From Spongiactinospora rosea (lineage in GTDB: Bacteria > Actinomycetota > Actinomycetes > Streptosporangiales > Streptosporangiaceae), in the NCBI RefSeq assembly GCF_003315795.1, contig NZ_QMEY01000010.1:186001-250000 (forward strand): a stretch of 64,000 nucleotides of DNA, read 5' to 3'. The position numbers and the translations under genes were made by a program. Below the pieces are notes generated by a model. It ran no database searches, was not told the origin of the DNA, and worked only from the letters and a program-made list of their open reading frames with translations. The first letter of the stretch is position 1, and each line of letters starts with the position of its first letter. This document shows positions 1-7,371 of the stretch, one piece after another.

Positions 1-470
1 GCCAGGTCGCCTACTCGCCGATCGACGTCGCCCGCTGGACCGCCGCCTACCCCGCGCTGGCCGATTCCACGCTCTTCGCGGACCTGGCGTCCGGCCGGGC
101 CGCCGTCGGCCAGGAGGCGTCACCGGTGCTGGAGAAGCTGATGAGCGCCGGGACCCCGGCCCGGCGGATGGAGATCCTGCAGGACCACATCATCAGTTGC
201 GTCCGGGACATCCTCGGCGGCACCAGCCGCCACATCGCCCCCGGCACCAGCCTGGTGATGCTCGGCGTGGACTCGCTGGCGGCGGTCCAGCTACAGCAGC
301 GTCTCCAGCACACCTTGAAAACGGAGATCAAGGCCGGGGTGATCTGGGTCAAGCCCAGCCCGGCCGGTCTCGCCGAATGGATCGCCGGCCGGATGGGCTT
401 CGCCGATCAGTCCCCGGCCGGTAACGGGGCCCCCGAAGCCCCGGCGACGTCCCGCACCCCTCGGAGGTGA
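1..470 (+). CDS. Type I polyketide synthase, C-terminal fragment (KR tail + ACP)
   Basis: Only the last ~155 codons lie in the window; the reading frame enters at base 3. The first ~30 residues (VARWTAAYPAL...FADL) look like the closing helix of a ketoreductase domain. They are followed by a carrier domain with the motif LGVDSLAAVQL; its Ser, at bases 273-275, is the phosphopantetheine attachment site. No thioesterase follows the ACP, so chain release must be by another protein or the chain is passed on. The TGA overlaps the ribosome binding site of the next gene, indicating one operon with the spirocyclase-like and FAD genes. Whether the synthase is modular or iterative cannot be judged from this fragment. 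Confidence 0.9.
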   Translation, partial: QVAYSPIDVARWTAAYPALADSTLFADLASGRAAVGQEASPVLEKLMSAGTPARRMEILQDHIISCVRDILGGTSRHIAPGTSLVMLGVDSLAAVQLQQRLQHTLKTEIKAGVIWVKPSPAGLAEWIAGRMGFADQSPAGNGAPEAPATSRTPRR

Positions 471-475
471 ACACC

Positions 476-1423
476 ATGTCACGACACCTTGTCTCCTCCC
501 CGAGCCCGCCCGCCCCTCGGACGCGCCTGCCCAGGGCACCGATGCTGTGGGCCGCCTTCGGGGCCGCCTGCGTCATCTTCCAGGCGTGGGTGCTGGTCCG
601 CTGGGCCGCCGACGGCAACCTGCGCTTGTATTCCTCCAGCGGGGACATGCCGGCCTGGCTGGCCATCGCCACCCGCGCGGAGATGGTGGTCGCGGTGGCC
701 GGATGCGCCGCCCTGATCGCCTGGGGCGTGCGCCGCTCCCTCAAGGCCGGGCACGTCACCCTGCCCGCCGCCCTGGTCGCGGGATACATCCTCGCCATCT
801 GGACCGACCCGTACGCGGGTGCGATACACCATGCCGTCAGCCAGAACCTGCACGGCGTCGCCTACCCCACATGGGGGCCCTACCTTCCCGGCTGGCACGG
901 CCCGCTGCCACAGGCCCAGACCCTGCTGGAGAACGTGGCCTATGTCTGGGTCGTGTTGTGGATCTTGCTCGGCCTGGGCGTCGCCCGCCTGCTGCGCGCC
1001 CGCCGCCCACACTGGAGCCGGGCCCGCCTCGCGGCCGTCACGGCGGGCGCGATGTTCGTGATCGACATTCCTCTGGAGCACGCCTACATGCGTTTCGGCG
1101 GCTACGGATACCCACGCGCGCTGCCCGGACTCACCCTGTTCGAGGGGCAGTGGTACCAACTGCCGCTCAGCTCGCCGTTCGTCATGACGTTCCTGGCGGT
1201 CATGCCGGTCGTTCTGATGACGATCTACGCCCCCCCAGGGCGGGAGGCATGGCTGCTGGAAGGGTCCCTGGGCCTGCCCCGCCGTGTCCAGCCGTGGGTC
1301 CGCCTGCTGGCCGGAGCCGGGTTCGCGAACGCGTGCATGCTCGCCCTTCAGATCTTCATGCTGGCGGCCTCGCTGATCAGCCATCCGATCGAGCTGCCGC
1401 CGTGGTACGGGCCGCCGGCATGA
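476..1423 (+). CDS. AveC-like spirocyclase family integral membrane protein
   Basis: 315 residues with about seven hydrophobic segments. Two signatures recall the AveC-like family: WTDPYAGAIHHA...YLPGWHGP in the second quarter, and a DIPLEHAYMRFGGYGYP stretch followed by LTLFEGQWYQLPL in the second half. AveC itself shapes the spiroketal of avermectin; relatives such as OssO also act on spiroketals, but many family members are uncharacterised. GGAGG at 463-467 lies 8 nt before ATG 476, so I prefer this start to the GTG at 467. The stop overlaps the next ATG (ATGA). Position between a PKS and an FAD oxygenase supports a tailoring role (inference). Confidence 0.72.
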   Translation: MSRHLVSSPSPPAPRTRLPRAPMLWAAFGAACVIFQAWVLVRWAADGNLRLYSSSGDMPAWLAIATRAEMVVAVAGCAALIAWGVRRSLKAGHVTLPAALVAGYILAIWTDPYAGAIHHAVSQNLHGVAYPTWGPYLPGWHGPLPQAQTLLENVAYVWVVLWILLGLGVARLLRARRPHWSRARLAAVTAGAMFVIDIPLEHAYMRFGGYGYPRALPGLTLFEGQWYQLPLSSPFVMTFLAVMPVVLMTIYAPPGREAWLLEGSLGLPRRVQPWVRLLAGAGFANACMLALQIFMLAASLISHPIELPPWYGPPA

Positions 1424-2754
1424 GCGCGCGCGACCGTCACCCCACGTCGGGCGGGCACGCCGTCGTGATCGGCGCCGGCATCGCCGGCCTGGTCGCGGCC
1501 CAGGCCCTGGCCGAGTCGTTCGGCCAGGTCACCATCATCGAACGCGACCGGCTGCCGGACACGGCGCGGCCCCGGCCGGGGGTCCCCCAGGGGCACCACG
1601 CGCACGCGCTCGCCGCGCGTGGGCTGCTCGTACTGGAGGAACTGTGCCCGGGGCTCGGCCGGCGGCTGGACGCCGCCGGTGCGCCGCCGGTGGACTTCTG
1701 CCGCGAGGCCCGTCACCACTGGCCCGCCGGGGTGCCGGAGCCGGTCTCCTCGGACGTCGTGATCCGGCCGGTCAGCCGTCCCCTGCTGGAGATCCTGCTG
1801 CGCGAGCACGTCGGCGCGCGGCCCGAAGTACGGATCATGGACGGCCACCAGGCCGGCGACCTCGTGGGCGACGCCGGAGCCGTCACCGGCGTCGAGGTCA
1901 CCCCCCGTGGCGCCGGCGGTCGGGCGATGACGATGGCCGCCGATCTGGTCGCCGACGCCAGCGGGCGCTCCTCCCACCTGCCGGGCCGGCTCGCGGCCAT
2001 CGGCCTGCCCCCTCCCGCCGAACAGCGCGTGGACGCCCGCGTCGGCTACGCCAGCCGCGCCTACCACATCGACCCCGCCGCGCCGCCGCCCTGGCGGGCC
2101 CTGTTCGAGACGCCCGACGCCCCCGGCCGCACCCGCGGCTGCTTCGCGCTGCGCATCGAGCGGGACCGGCTGCTGATCACCCTGCAAGGAGCGGCGGGCG
2201 ACCACCCCGGTGCCGAGGAGGACGACTTCATGGCGTTCATGAAGTCGCTGCGCGCCGGCCTCGCCGACGTGGTCGCCGGGCTCGAACCGGCCACTCCCAT
2301 CCACCGGTACAGGCGTTCGGCCGGTCATCGCCGCCTCTACCATCGCCTCCCGTCCTGGCCGGACGGCCTCATCGTGCTCGGCGACGCCACCTGCACCCTC
2401 AACCCCCTGTACGCCCAGGGCATGACCGTGGCCGCGCTGCAGGCCAGGGCCCTGGGCACGATGCTGAGGGAAAGGCCTCTCGCCTCACCCGGATCGGCCG
2501 CCGCGTTCCAGCGCCGCGCCATGCGGATCAGCGCCCGGCCGTGGTGGATGTCGGCCCTGGCCGACCGCGCCTGGACGGACTCCTCGCCGCTGGTCCGCGC
2601 CGCCGACGCCTACCTCGGCGCCTGCCAGAGGCTGGCTGTCGCCGACACCGCCATGTTCCGGGACCTGGCCGAGGTGAGCAACATGCTCACCGGCCCGGCC
2701 GTACTCACTCGCCCACGTCACCTGGCCCGGCTGCTACGGCCACGCGACCGTTAG
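1420..2754 (+). CDS. FAD-dependent monooxygenase / epoxidase-like tailoring enzyme
   Basis: 444 residues. The N-terminal Rossmann motif is GAGIAGL (G18-x-G20-x-x-G23) with an acidic strand end (IIERD). The second FAD motif is GDATCTLNPLYAQGMT starting at residue 321. The NPxYxQGMT form resembles the flavin epoxidases of polyether pathways (MonCI/LasC type) and squalene-epoxidase-like oxygenases more than aromatic hydroxylases, whose motif is usually GDAAHxxxPxxGQG. No membrane anchor is evident. It is coupled by a 4-nt overlap (ATGA) to the AveC-like gene, so oxidation plus spirocyclisation of a polyketide is a reasonable reading. Substrate is unknown. Confidence 0.82.
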   Translation: MSARDRHPTSGGHAVVIGAGIAGLVAAQALAESFGQVTIIERDRLPDTARPRPGVPQGHHAHALAARGLLVLEELCPGLGRRLDAAGAPPVDFCREARHHWPAGVPEPVSSDVVIRPVSRPLLEILLREHVGARPEVRIMDGHQAGDLVGDAGAVTGVEVTPRGAGGRAMTMAADLVADASGRSSHLPGRLAAIGLPPPAEQRVDARVGYASRAYHIDPAAPPPWRALFETPDAPGRTRGCFALRIERDRLLITLQGAAGDHPGAEEDDFMAFMKSLRAGLADVVAGLEPATPIHRYRRSAGHRRLYHRLPSWPDGLIVLGDATCTLNPLYAQGMTVAALQARALGTMLRERPLASPGSAAAFQRRAMRISARPWWMSALADRAWTDSSPLVRAADAYLGACQRLAVADTAMFRDLAEVSNMLTGPAVLTRPRHLARLLRPRDR

Positions 2755-2757
2755 GGG

Positions 2758-2788
2758 TTGAGCTGGAGTCGGGTCCAGCTCGTAGGCT
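2758..2788 (+). promoter_or_regulatory. MerR-type promoter (19-bp spacer with palindrome)
   Basis: TTGAGC (2758-2763) and TAGGCT (2783-2788) are separated by 19 bp, the over-long spacing typical of MerR-family activated promoters. The spacer holds a perfect inverted repeat, GAGCTGGA (2760-2767) / TCCAGCTC (2774-2781), with a 6-bp centre. It lies just after the FAD gene stop and ~40 nt before the aldo/keto reductase start. No MerR gene is adjacent. Confidence 0.72.
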
Positions 2789-2827
2789 CCTGGCGGTAGT
2801 GCGTGTTCGGGCAAGGGGTTGGTTCAT

Positions 2828-3820
2828 GTGAAGTACCGTACGATCGGCAGTGATCCGAGTACGCGGCGTGAAGTGAGCGTGCTGAGCCTGGGGGCGATGT
2901 CGTTCGGGACCGTGACGGATGAGGCCACGTCGTTCGCCGTTCTTGATCGGTTCGTTGCGGCCGGCGGGACGTTCATCGACACCGCCAACAACTACGCCTA
3001 CTGGGTCAATGGCACTCAGGGGGGTGAGAGCGAAGCCCTGATCGGGCGGTGGCGGCGGAGTCGTGGGGTGAGCGATGAGGTGGTGATCGCCACGAAGCTC
3101 GGGGGGCGGCCGAATGTGCCGGCGAACGCGCCCTCCAATGACCTTGAGGGGCTGTCCGCCAAGGTGATCAAGGAGTCCTCGGAGCGGAGCCGGGAGCGGC
3201 TTGGGGTGGACAAGCTGGACCTTCTCTATGCGCACATCTACCTGGAGGATTCCGGGGTGCCGCTGGAGGAGACGGTGGAGGCGTTCGGGGGGCTGGTACG
3301 CGAAGGGGCCGTGGGGTTGCTCGGGGCGAGCAACCATTGGGTTTGGCGGCTGGAGCGGGCGCGGAACCTGGCGGCGGCGGCCGGGCTGGCCGGGTATGAA
3401 GTGCTTCAGTACCACCACAGCTACCTGCGGCGGCGGACCGATCGGCCGACGTTCCGCTCGCCGGATGGGGACATCGGCGTGGTGGACGGCAACCTGCTCA
3501 GCTACCTGCGGGCCGAGCCCGCGCTGGCGCTGGTCGCGTACTCGCCCCTGCTGGGCGGTGCGTACGTACGTGAGGACAAGCCGCTCGGTGACGCGCTCGA
3601 CCACCCGGGTACGCCCAAGCGGCTCACGGCGCTGCGGGAGGTGGCGAAGGAGACGGGGGCGACCGTCAACCAGGTGGTGCTCGCCTGGCTGATCGGCGGC
3701 GACATTCCGATGATCCCGCTGGTGGGGGCCTCGTCGGTGGCGCAACTGGAGGAGAGCCTGGCCGCCGTGGACCTGGAGTTGACGGGGGAGCAGCGAGCGA
3801 GGCTGGACGCCGCGTACTGA
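2828..3820 (+). CDS. Aldo/keto reductase
   Basis: 330 residues, a TIM-barrel NADPH-dependent oxidoreductase acting on carbonyls. The AKR tetrad is visible: Asp51 and Tyr56 in FIDTANNYAY, Lys90 in ATKLGG, and His136 in LLYAHIYLE. The C-terminal region has the usual cofactor-binding segment (IPLVGASSVAQLEE). AGGGG at 2813-2817 is 10 nt before GTG 2828, which I take as start; TTG 2819 sits too close to that site. It is monocistronic and preceded by a MerR-type promoter, so induction by an electrophile, oxidant or drug is likely (inference). It is probably not part of the PKS operon. Confidence 0.9.
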   Translation: MKYRTIGSDPSTRREVSVLSLGAMSFGTVTDEATSFAVLDRFVAAGGTFIDTANNYAYWVNGTQGGESEALIGRWRRSRGVSDEVVIATKLGGRPNVPANAPSNDLEGLSAKVIKESSERSRERLGVDKLDLLYAHIYLEDSGVPLEETVEAFGGLVREGAVGLLGASNHWVWRLERARNLAAAAGLAGYEVLQYHHSYLRRRTDRPTFRSPDGDIGVVDGNLLSYLRAEPALALVAYSPLLGGAYVREDKPLGDALDHPGTPKRLTALREVAKETGATVNQVVLAWLIGGDIPMIPLVGASSVAQLEESLAAVDLELTGEQRARLDAAY

Positions 3821-3829
3821 CGGGCGCGC

Positions 3830-3997
3830 TCAGCGCAACAGGCCGGACACGGCGGTGATGACGGCCATGGCCACCAGCGCGATGCCGATGAGGACGGCCT
3901 TGGCGGTGACGGTGGTCCGCCGGTACTGCCGTTGCCACCGTTGTGCCCGGTCCATCGCGCGCTGGGCTCGGAGTCGCCGGATCTTCTCGCGGTCCAT
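3830..3997 (-). CDS. Small single-pass membrane protein (55 aa)
   Basis: Short ORF with good signals: the minus strand has AGAGGAA about 9 nt before the ATG. The N-terminal half is strongly basic (MDREKIRRLRAQRAMDRAQR...), followed by one hydrophobic helix (AKAVLIGIALVAMAVITAVSGLL) broken only by small residues, ending LLR. Topology is predicted as N-in, with a charged cytoplasmic tail and one membrane span. It follows the 4014-4895 membrane protein on the same strand by 16 bp and may be co-transcribed. Function is unknown. Confidence 0.6.
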   Translation of the reverse strand: MDREKIRRLRAQRAMDRAQRWQRQYRRTTVTAKAVLIGIALVAMAVITAVSGLLR

Positions 3998-4013
3998 GAA
4001 CCGATTGTTCCTC

Positions 4014-4895
4014 TCAACCCGGGCGGGTGCCGGGCAGGATCTCCACGCGTATGTCGTCCTCTTCCTTGAAGACGAACGCCCGGCCGTGGCCCTGCTCCCA
4101 CTGGGCCGCGGTGATCTCGGGGATCAGATAGTAGGTCTCACCTCGGATGAGCAGCAGATGTAAGCCCAGATATCGGTATTTGTAGGTGCCCTTGCCCAGC
4201 GTCTCGCGCTGCACCATGGGGGCGTTGAGGGCGAGCGTGTCGGCGGTGTAGAGGGCCACCTGGGGCTTGTAGGGGAGCTGGTCCATGAGGATGCGGGCCG
4301 AGCGCGCGCCGCGTTCCTGGGCGTACAGCGAGGTCATCCACAGCAGGCAGAAGATGGAGATGGTGATCGCCACGGCGTAGCCGATCCGGCCCAGCGGGGT
4401 GCGCCGGGACGGCCAGGTCAGCAGCAGTGAACCGAGGATGATCAGGATCAGCAGGAGGTTGGTGCCGACGGCCCGGCCGCGCAGCGCGCCCAGGGCCAGG
4501 AGCAGGGCGATGAGGGTGATGACCGCGCCGACGCCGGTGACGTTGCCCAGGGGGCGTACGGCGGGGTGCGCGCGGAGGGCGGCGGCGAGCGTGTGCAGCC
4601 GGGCGGGCAGGAGAGGGGACAGCTTCGCGCGGTGTGTGAACGCGGCGAGGATCAGCGGGGCCGCCGCCATCCAGGGCACGAATTCGGGGGTGAAGAGGTT
4701 GAGCCCGAACAGCGCGTACTCGTCGGGACGGAAGTTCAGGCTCGTCGGCCGCAGCAGGAAGGGGCGCAGGTAGCCGTCCAGGTAGGCCCAGCCCATGTAG
4801 ATGAGAACGGCCGCGCCCGTGGCGAGCAGCAGGGTGATCATCCCCGCGACGTCGAGCGGGCGCGGGTTCTCGGCGGCGGGCGGGCCGCTGGTCAT
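4014..4895 (-). CDS. Multi-pass membrane protein of unknown function
   Basis: 293 residues. Hydrophobic segments occur near residues 15-35, 75-90, 118-140 and 143-195 (the last probably two or three spans), and then a soluble C-terminal domain of ~85 residues rich in Tyr (KGTYKYRYLGLHLLLIRGETYYLIPE). The architecture suggests an integral membrane protein with a terminal cytoplasmic or extracytoplasmic beta-rich domain. Its ATG overlaps the stop of the upstream lipoprotein gene (4 nt), so the two are translationally coupled and probably work together. I do not recognise the family. Confidence 0.75.
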   Translation of the reverse strand: MTSGPPAAENPRPLDVAGMITLLLATGAAVLIYMGWAYLDGYLRPFLLRPTSLNFRPDEYALFGLNLFTPEFVPWMAAAPLILAAFTHRAKLSPLLPARLHTLAAALRAHPAVRPLGNVTGVGAVITLIALLLALGALRGRAVGTNLLLILIILGSLLLTWPSRRTPLGRIGYAVAITISIFCLLWMTSLYAQERGARSARILMDQLPYKPQVALYTADTLALNAPMVQRETLGKGTYKYRYLGLHLLLIRGETYYLIPEITAAQWEQGHGRAFVFKEEDDIRVEILPGTRPG

Positions 4896-5323
4896 TGCGG
4901 CGTGGTCGCTTCCGGCTCGGGCTCACCGTCGTCAGGGGGCGGTTCGGACGTGATCTCGGGGTTGGGCTGCTCCTCGGTCGGCTCCTCGCTGGGGATGGGG
5001 GCGGTGATCACGGGGGCCGGGCTGGGGGACGACCGTACCGATGGGCATGGGGCCGTGACCGCGTCTCCGCCGCCCGTCAGGCAGGAGCTCTGCGTCCGTG
5101 GCCGTTCGCGCTTGGGCGAGGTGCCGCTTTCCTCGGCGTTTTCGTCCGTGCTCTCGGGCTCGGTCGCGCTGACCGATGCGCTGACGGGTGCGCTGACCGA
5201 TTCGGTGACCGTCACGGTGGCCGGCGGTTCGGTGGTACCGCAGCCGCCCGCCACTGTGAGCATCCCTAAGACCGTCATCCCCGCGAACATCACAGTACGT
5301 GATCTTCCCATTACGCCCCCCAT
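4892..5323 (-). CDS. Putative lipoprotein, Pro/Glu/Thr-rich
   Basis: 143 residues from ATG 5323, chosen because AAGGAG lies 11 nt upstream; an ATG at 5338 abuts that site. A basic n-region (GRSR), hydrophobic stretch and LTVAGGC resemble a lipoprotein signal, with lipidation at the Cys. The mature part is low-complexity (Thr/Ser/Glu/Pro-rich), with two further Cys (SSCL, APCP) that could form a disulfide. It is coupled by a 4-nt overlap to the membrane protein 4014-4895. It is probably a surface-exposed spacer-like lipoprotein of unknown function. Confidence 0.7.
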   Translation of the reverse strand: MGGVMGRSRTVMFAGMTVLGMLTVAGGCGTTEPPATVTVTESVSAPVSASVSATEPESTDENAEESGTSPKRERPRTQSSCLTGGGDAVTAPCPSVRSSPSPAPVITAPIPSEEPTEEQPNPEITSEPPPDDGEPEPEATTPQ

Positions 5324-5377
5324 TGCCTGCCTGGTCATCTCCTTCCGGCAGGCGGGCGTTACAGGGAGTCATAGGGA

Positions 5378-5974
5378 TCAGGCAGGGCGGGATTCGATCG
5401 GAAGGGCCTGGCGGCGCTGGTGGACGGTGAGGTAGCGAAGGCCGTCGGGACCGGCGGTGAACTGGCGGTGGGAGCGGCGCGGGAGCCAGAGCAGGGCGCC
5501 GGGTTCGAGGTCGAGGACGCCGAGTTCGGTGGTCAGGGTCCCAGAGCCCGCCAGGACGTGGATGAGCACGTCGAGGGCCGGGCCGAAGTGGGCCTCGATG
5601 GCGCCGCCCGGGGGCAGCGCGATGATGTTGGAGTCCAGGTCGCGTTCGTGGACCTGGAGTTTCCAGACCGCGCCGGTCGCGTCCGGGTCGCCCGCCGGCA
5701 GCCGGGTGTCGGTGAGGATCCGGGGCAGCGGCGTGGTGGCGAGCTTGGTGATCTGGATCCGCCAGTCGCGCGGCTCGCGGCTGAGGTAGTCCCACTGGAA
5801 GCCGCCGGGGTGGTCGGCCTCGAACTCGTCCCGCAGGTGCTTCGGGTCGTGGTCGTTGACCAGCACGAACGAACCGCCGACGGGCAGGGCGCGGTAGGTC
5901 GCGAAGATCGTGGGGTGCTTGTCCGGCTTGCGCAGCGGCCGTACGTCGAGTTCGGCTACCTGATGCGGGGCCAT
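5378..5974 (-). CDS. DUF2249 + cupin two-domain protein
   Basis: 198 residues. Residues ~8-80 match the DUF2249 pattern (LDVRPL...FATYRALPVGGSFVLVNDHDPKHLR...FQWDY), a small SirA/TusA-like fold often found with hemerythrin, nitrite/NO and sulfur-redox genes. Residues ~105-190 form a cupin barrel (PPGGAIEAHFGPALDVLIHVLAGSGTL...LEPGALLWLP). AGGAG precedes the ATG by 7 nt. The gene is divergent from a ferredoxin-regulator-cupin operon and shares a 57-bp control region containing a palindrome, so both units are probably controlled by the Cys-containing regulator at 6380-7024. The predicted role is redox or NO stress handling (inference). Confidence 0.8.
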   Translation of the reverse strand: MAPHQVAELDVRPLRKPDKHPTIFATYRALPVGGSFVLVNDHDPKHLRDEFEADHPGGFQWDYLSREPRDWRIQITKLATTPLPRILTDTRLPAGDPDATGAVWKLQVHERDLDSNIIALPPGGAIEAHFGPALDVLIHVLAGSGTLTTELGVLDLEPGALLWLPRRSHRQFTAGPDGLRYLTVHQRRQALPIESRPA

Positions 5975-5993
5975 GGAGGTATCTCCTGGTCGA

Positions 5994-6024
5994 GAGTTTT
6001 TACAACGGTAGTTTGTGTAAACTC
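5994..6024. promoter_or_regulatory. Operator palindrome and overlapping leaderless promoter
   Basis: GAGTTTTTACAA (5994-6005) and TTGTGTAAACTC (6013-6024) form an inverted repeat with 10 of 12 pairs and a 7-bp centre. The right arm contains TAAACT (6018-6023), a -10 box 7 nt before the ferredoxin ATG at 6031, so ferredoxin mRNA is probably leaderless. A bound repressor would block RNA polymerase in both directions. The likely ligand is the HTH regulator at 6380-7024. Confidence 0.7.
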
Positions 6025-6030
6025 TAGGGC

Positions 6031-6375
6031 ATGACGTACGTGATCGCCGAGCCGTGTGTCGACGAGCTGGACCGCGCGTGTGTGGCGGAATGTCCGGTCG
6101 ACTGCATCTACGAGGGCGCCCGGACCCTGTACATTCAGCCCGACGAGTGCGTCGATTGTGGCGCGTGCGAGCCGGTGTGCCCGGTCGAGGCGATCTACTA
6201 CGAAGACGACCTGCCCACGGCGCTGCGGCCGTACGCGCCCGACAACGCCGCCTTCTTCACCCTCACCCTGCCGGGGCGGGAGGCGCCGCTCGGGTCGCCC
6301 GGGGGCGCGGGCAAGCTCGGTCCGGTGGGGGTGGACACGCCACTGGTGGCGGGGCTGCCACCGCAGGGAGGTTGA
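6031..6375 (+). CDS. fdxA: 7Fe ferredoxin (FdxA type) with C-terminal extension
   Basis: 114 residues. Eight Cys at positions 9, 17, 21, 25, 40, 43, 46 and 50 give the pattern CVDELDRACVAECPVDCIYEG...CVDCGACEPVCPVEAIYYEDD, typical of actinobacterial [3Fe-4S][4Fe-4S] ferredoxins. It transfers electrons in the cytoplasm to oxidoreductases such as P450s. Beyond residue ~75 a Gly/Pro-rich tail replaces the usual C-terminus. The ATG begins 7 nt after a TAAACT box, suggesting a leaderless message. The next gene starts 4 nt after the stop, with its RBS inside this gene. Confidence 0.92.
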   Translation: MTYVIAEPCVDELDRACVAECPVDCIYEGARTLYIQPDECVDCGACEPVCPVEAIYYEDDLPTALRPYAPDNAAFFTLTLPGREAPLGSPGGAGKLGPVGVDTPLVAGLPPQGG

Positions 6376-6379
6376 TCGG

Positions 6380-7024
6380 GTGCCTCGGTCGAGCAGCGGA
6401 GCGGACCAAGGGCGGCGCGGTGAGGTGTTGCGCATGCTCAAGGCGGCACCGGCGCCGTTGCCGATCACGGAGATCGCCGATCGGCTCGGGGTGCATACCA
6501 ACACGGTCCGGTTCCATCTGGACAGACTGCTGGAAAGCGGCCAGGTCGAGCGGGCCCTCCCGGCCCACCGCACCGCCGGACGGCCGCCGCAGTTGTTCCG
6601 GGCGGTCCGCGGCATGGACCCGGCGGGGCCGCGGCACTACCGGGTGCTCGCCGAGGTACTGGCCGACACGCTCGGCGCCGAGCCCGAGCCGCAGGCCCGC
6701 GCGGTCGAGGCGGGGCGGGCCTGGGGGCGCAGGTACGGCGGAGCGCCCGACCCCGCCGGGCGTACGCACGTACAACGGCTGGTCGCGCTGCTCGACGACC
6801 TCGGTTTCGCGCCCGAGCAGGCCGGCCGCCCGCCGCGCATCGAGCTGCGGAGCTGCCCCTTCCTCGAACTCGCCGCCGACCGTCCGCAGATCGTCTGCCC
6901 CGTCCACCTCGGGCTGATGCAGGGCGCGATGGACGCCTGGGGCGCGGCGGAGACCGTCGATCGGCTGGACCCGTTCGTGACGGCCGACGTGTGCGTGGCG
7001 CACCTGACCGGAGGAGAAGCCTGA
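6380..7024 (+). CDS. Winged-helix regulator with Cys-rich sensor domain
   Basis: 214 residues. Residues ~12-75 form an ArsR-like winged helix (VLRMLKAAPAPLPITEIADRLGVHTNTVRFHLDRL). The C-terminal domain carries Cys159 (SCPF), Cys173 and His176 (CPVH), and Cys205, an arrangement resembling Fe-S- or metal-binding regulators of the SufR/ArsR kind; a Cys-x13-Cys pair is visible. The GTG start is set by GGGAGG at 6366-6371, 8 nt upstream. It probably represses its own operon and the divergent DUF2249-cupin gene through the palindrome at 5994-6024. The signal (iron, NO, redox) cannot be told from sequence. Confidence 0.82.
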   Translation: MPRSSSGADQGRRGEVLRMLKAAPAPLPITEIADRLGVHTNTVRFHLDRLLESGQVERALPAHRTAGRPPQLFRAVRGMDPAGPRHYRVLAEVLADTLGAEPEPQARAVEAGRAWGRRYGGAPDPAGRTHVQRLVALLDDLGFAPEQAGRPPRIELRSCPFLELAADRPQIVCPVHLGLMQGAMDAWGAAETVDRLDPFVTADVCVAHLTGGEA

Positions 7025-7371
7025 TGGAGTCGCGGTCTTTGACGGACCTGGCGGCCGAGCTGCTGGCCACGGCCCGGGGGTCCGGCGCGGGACGCGCCGC
7101 GCGGACGGTCCACACCGGTCAGGGGCTGCGCCAGACGCTGTTCGCGCTGGCCGCTGGGCGCGGCCTGGGCGAGCACGACAGTCCGGGCGAGGCGACCTTG
7201 CAGGTCCTGGCCGGGCGGGTACGGCTCCGCGCGGGCGCGGAGTCCTGGGAAGGGGGGCCGGGCGATCTCGTCGCCATCCCGCCCCTGCGGCACGCCCTCG
7301 ACGCGATCGAGGACTCGGCCGCCCTGCTCACGGTGGCCGAGCGGCCGGTCACGGCACCGGCTGTCGCATGA
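7024..7371 (+). CDS. Small cupin-domain protein
   Basis: 115 residues, a single cupin: GRGLGEHDSPGEATLQVLAGRVRL for the first motif and GGPGDLVAIPPLRHALDAIEDSAALLTVA for the second. The usual metal ligands are partly kept (His in GEHD, His in RHAL). Its ATG shares one base with the preceding stop (TGATG), so it is translated with the regulator. The 3' end overlaps the converging acetyltransferase gene by 23 bp. It probably belongs to the same stress operon as the ferredoxin; its substrate is unknown. Confidence 0.8.
   Translation: MESRSLTDLAAELLATARGSGAGRAARTVHTGQGLRQTLFALAAGRGLGEHDSPGEATLQVLAGRVRLRAGAESWEGGPGDLVAIPPLRHALDAIEDSAALLTVAERPVTAPAVA

Noticed and set aside
1348..2343. Minus-strand frame of 331 codons opposite the FAD gene
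   Set aside because: Antisense to FAD motifs; composition is that of high-GC shadow frames.
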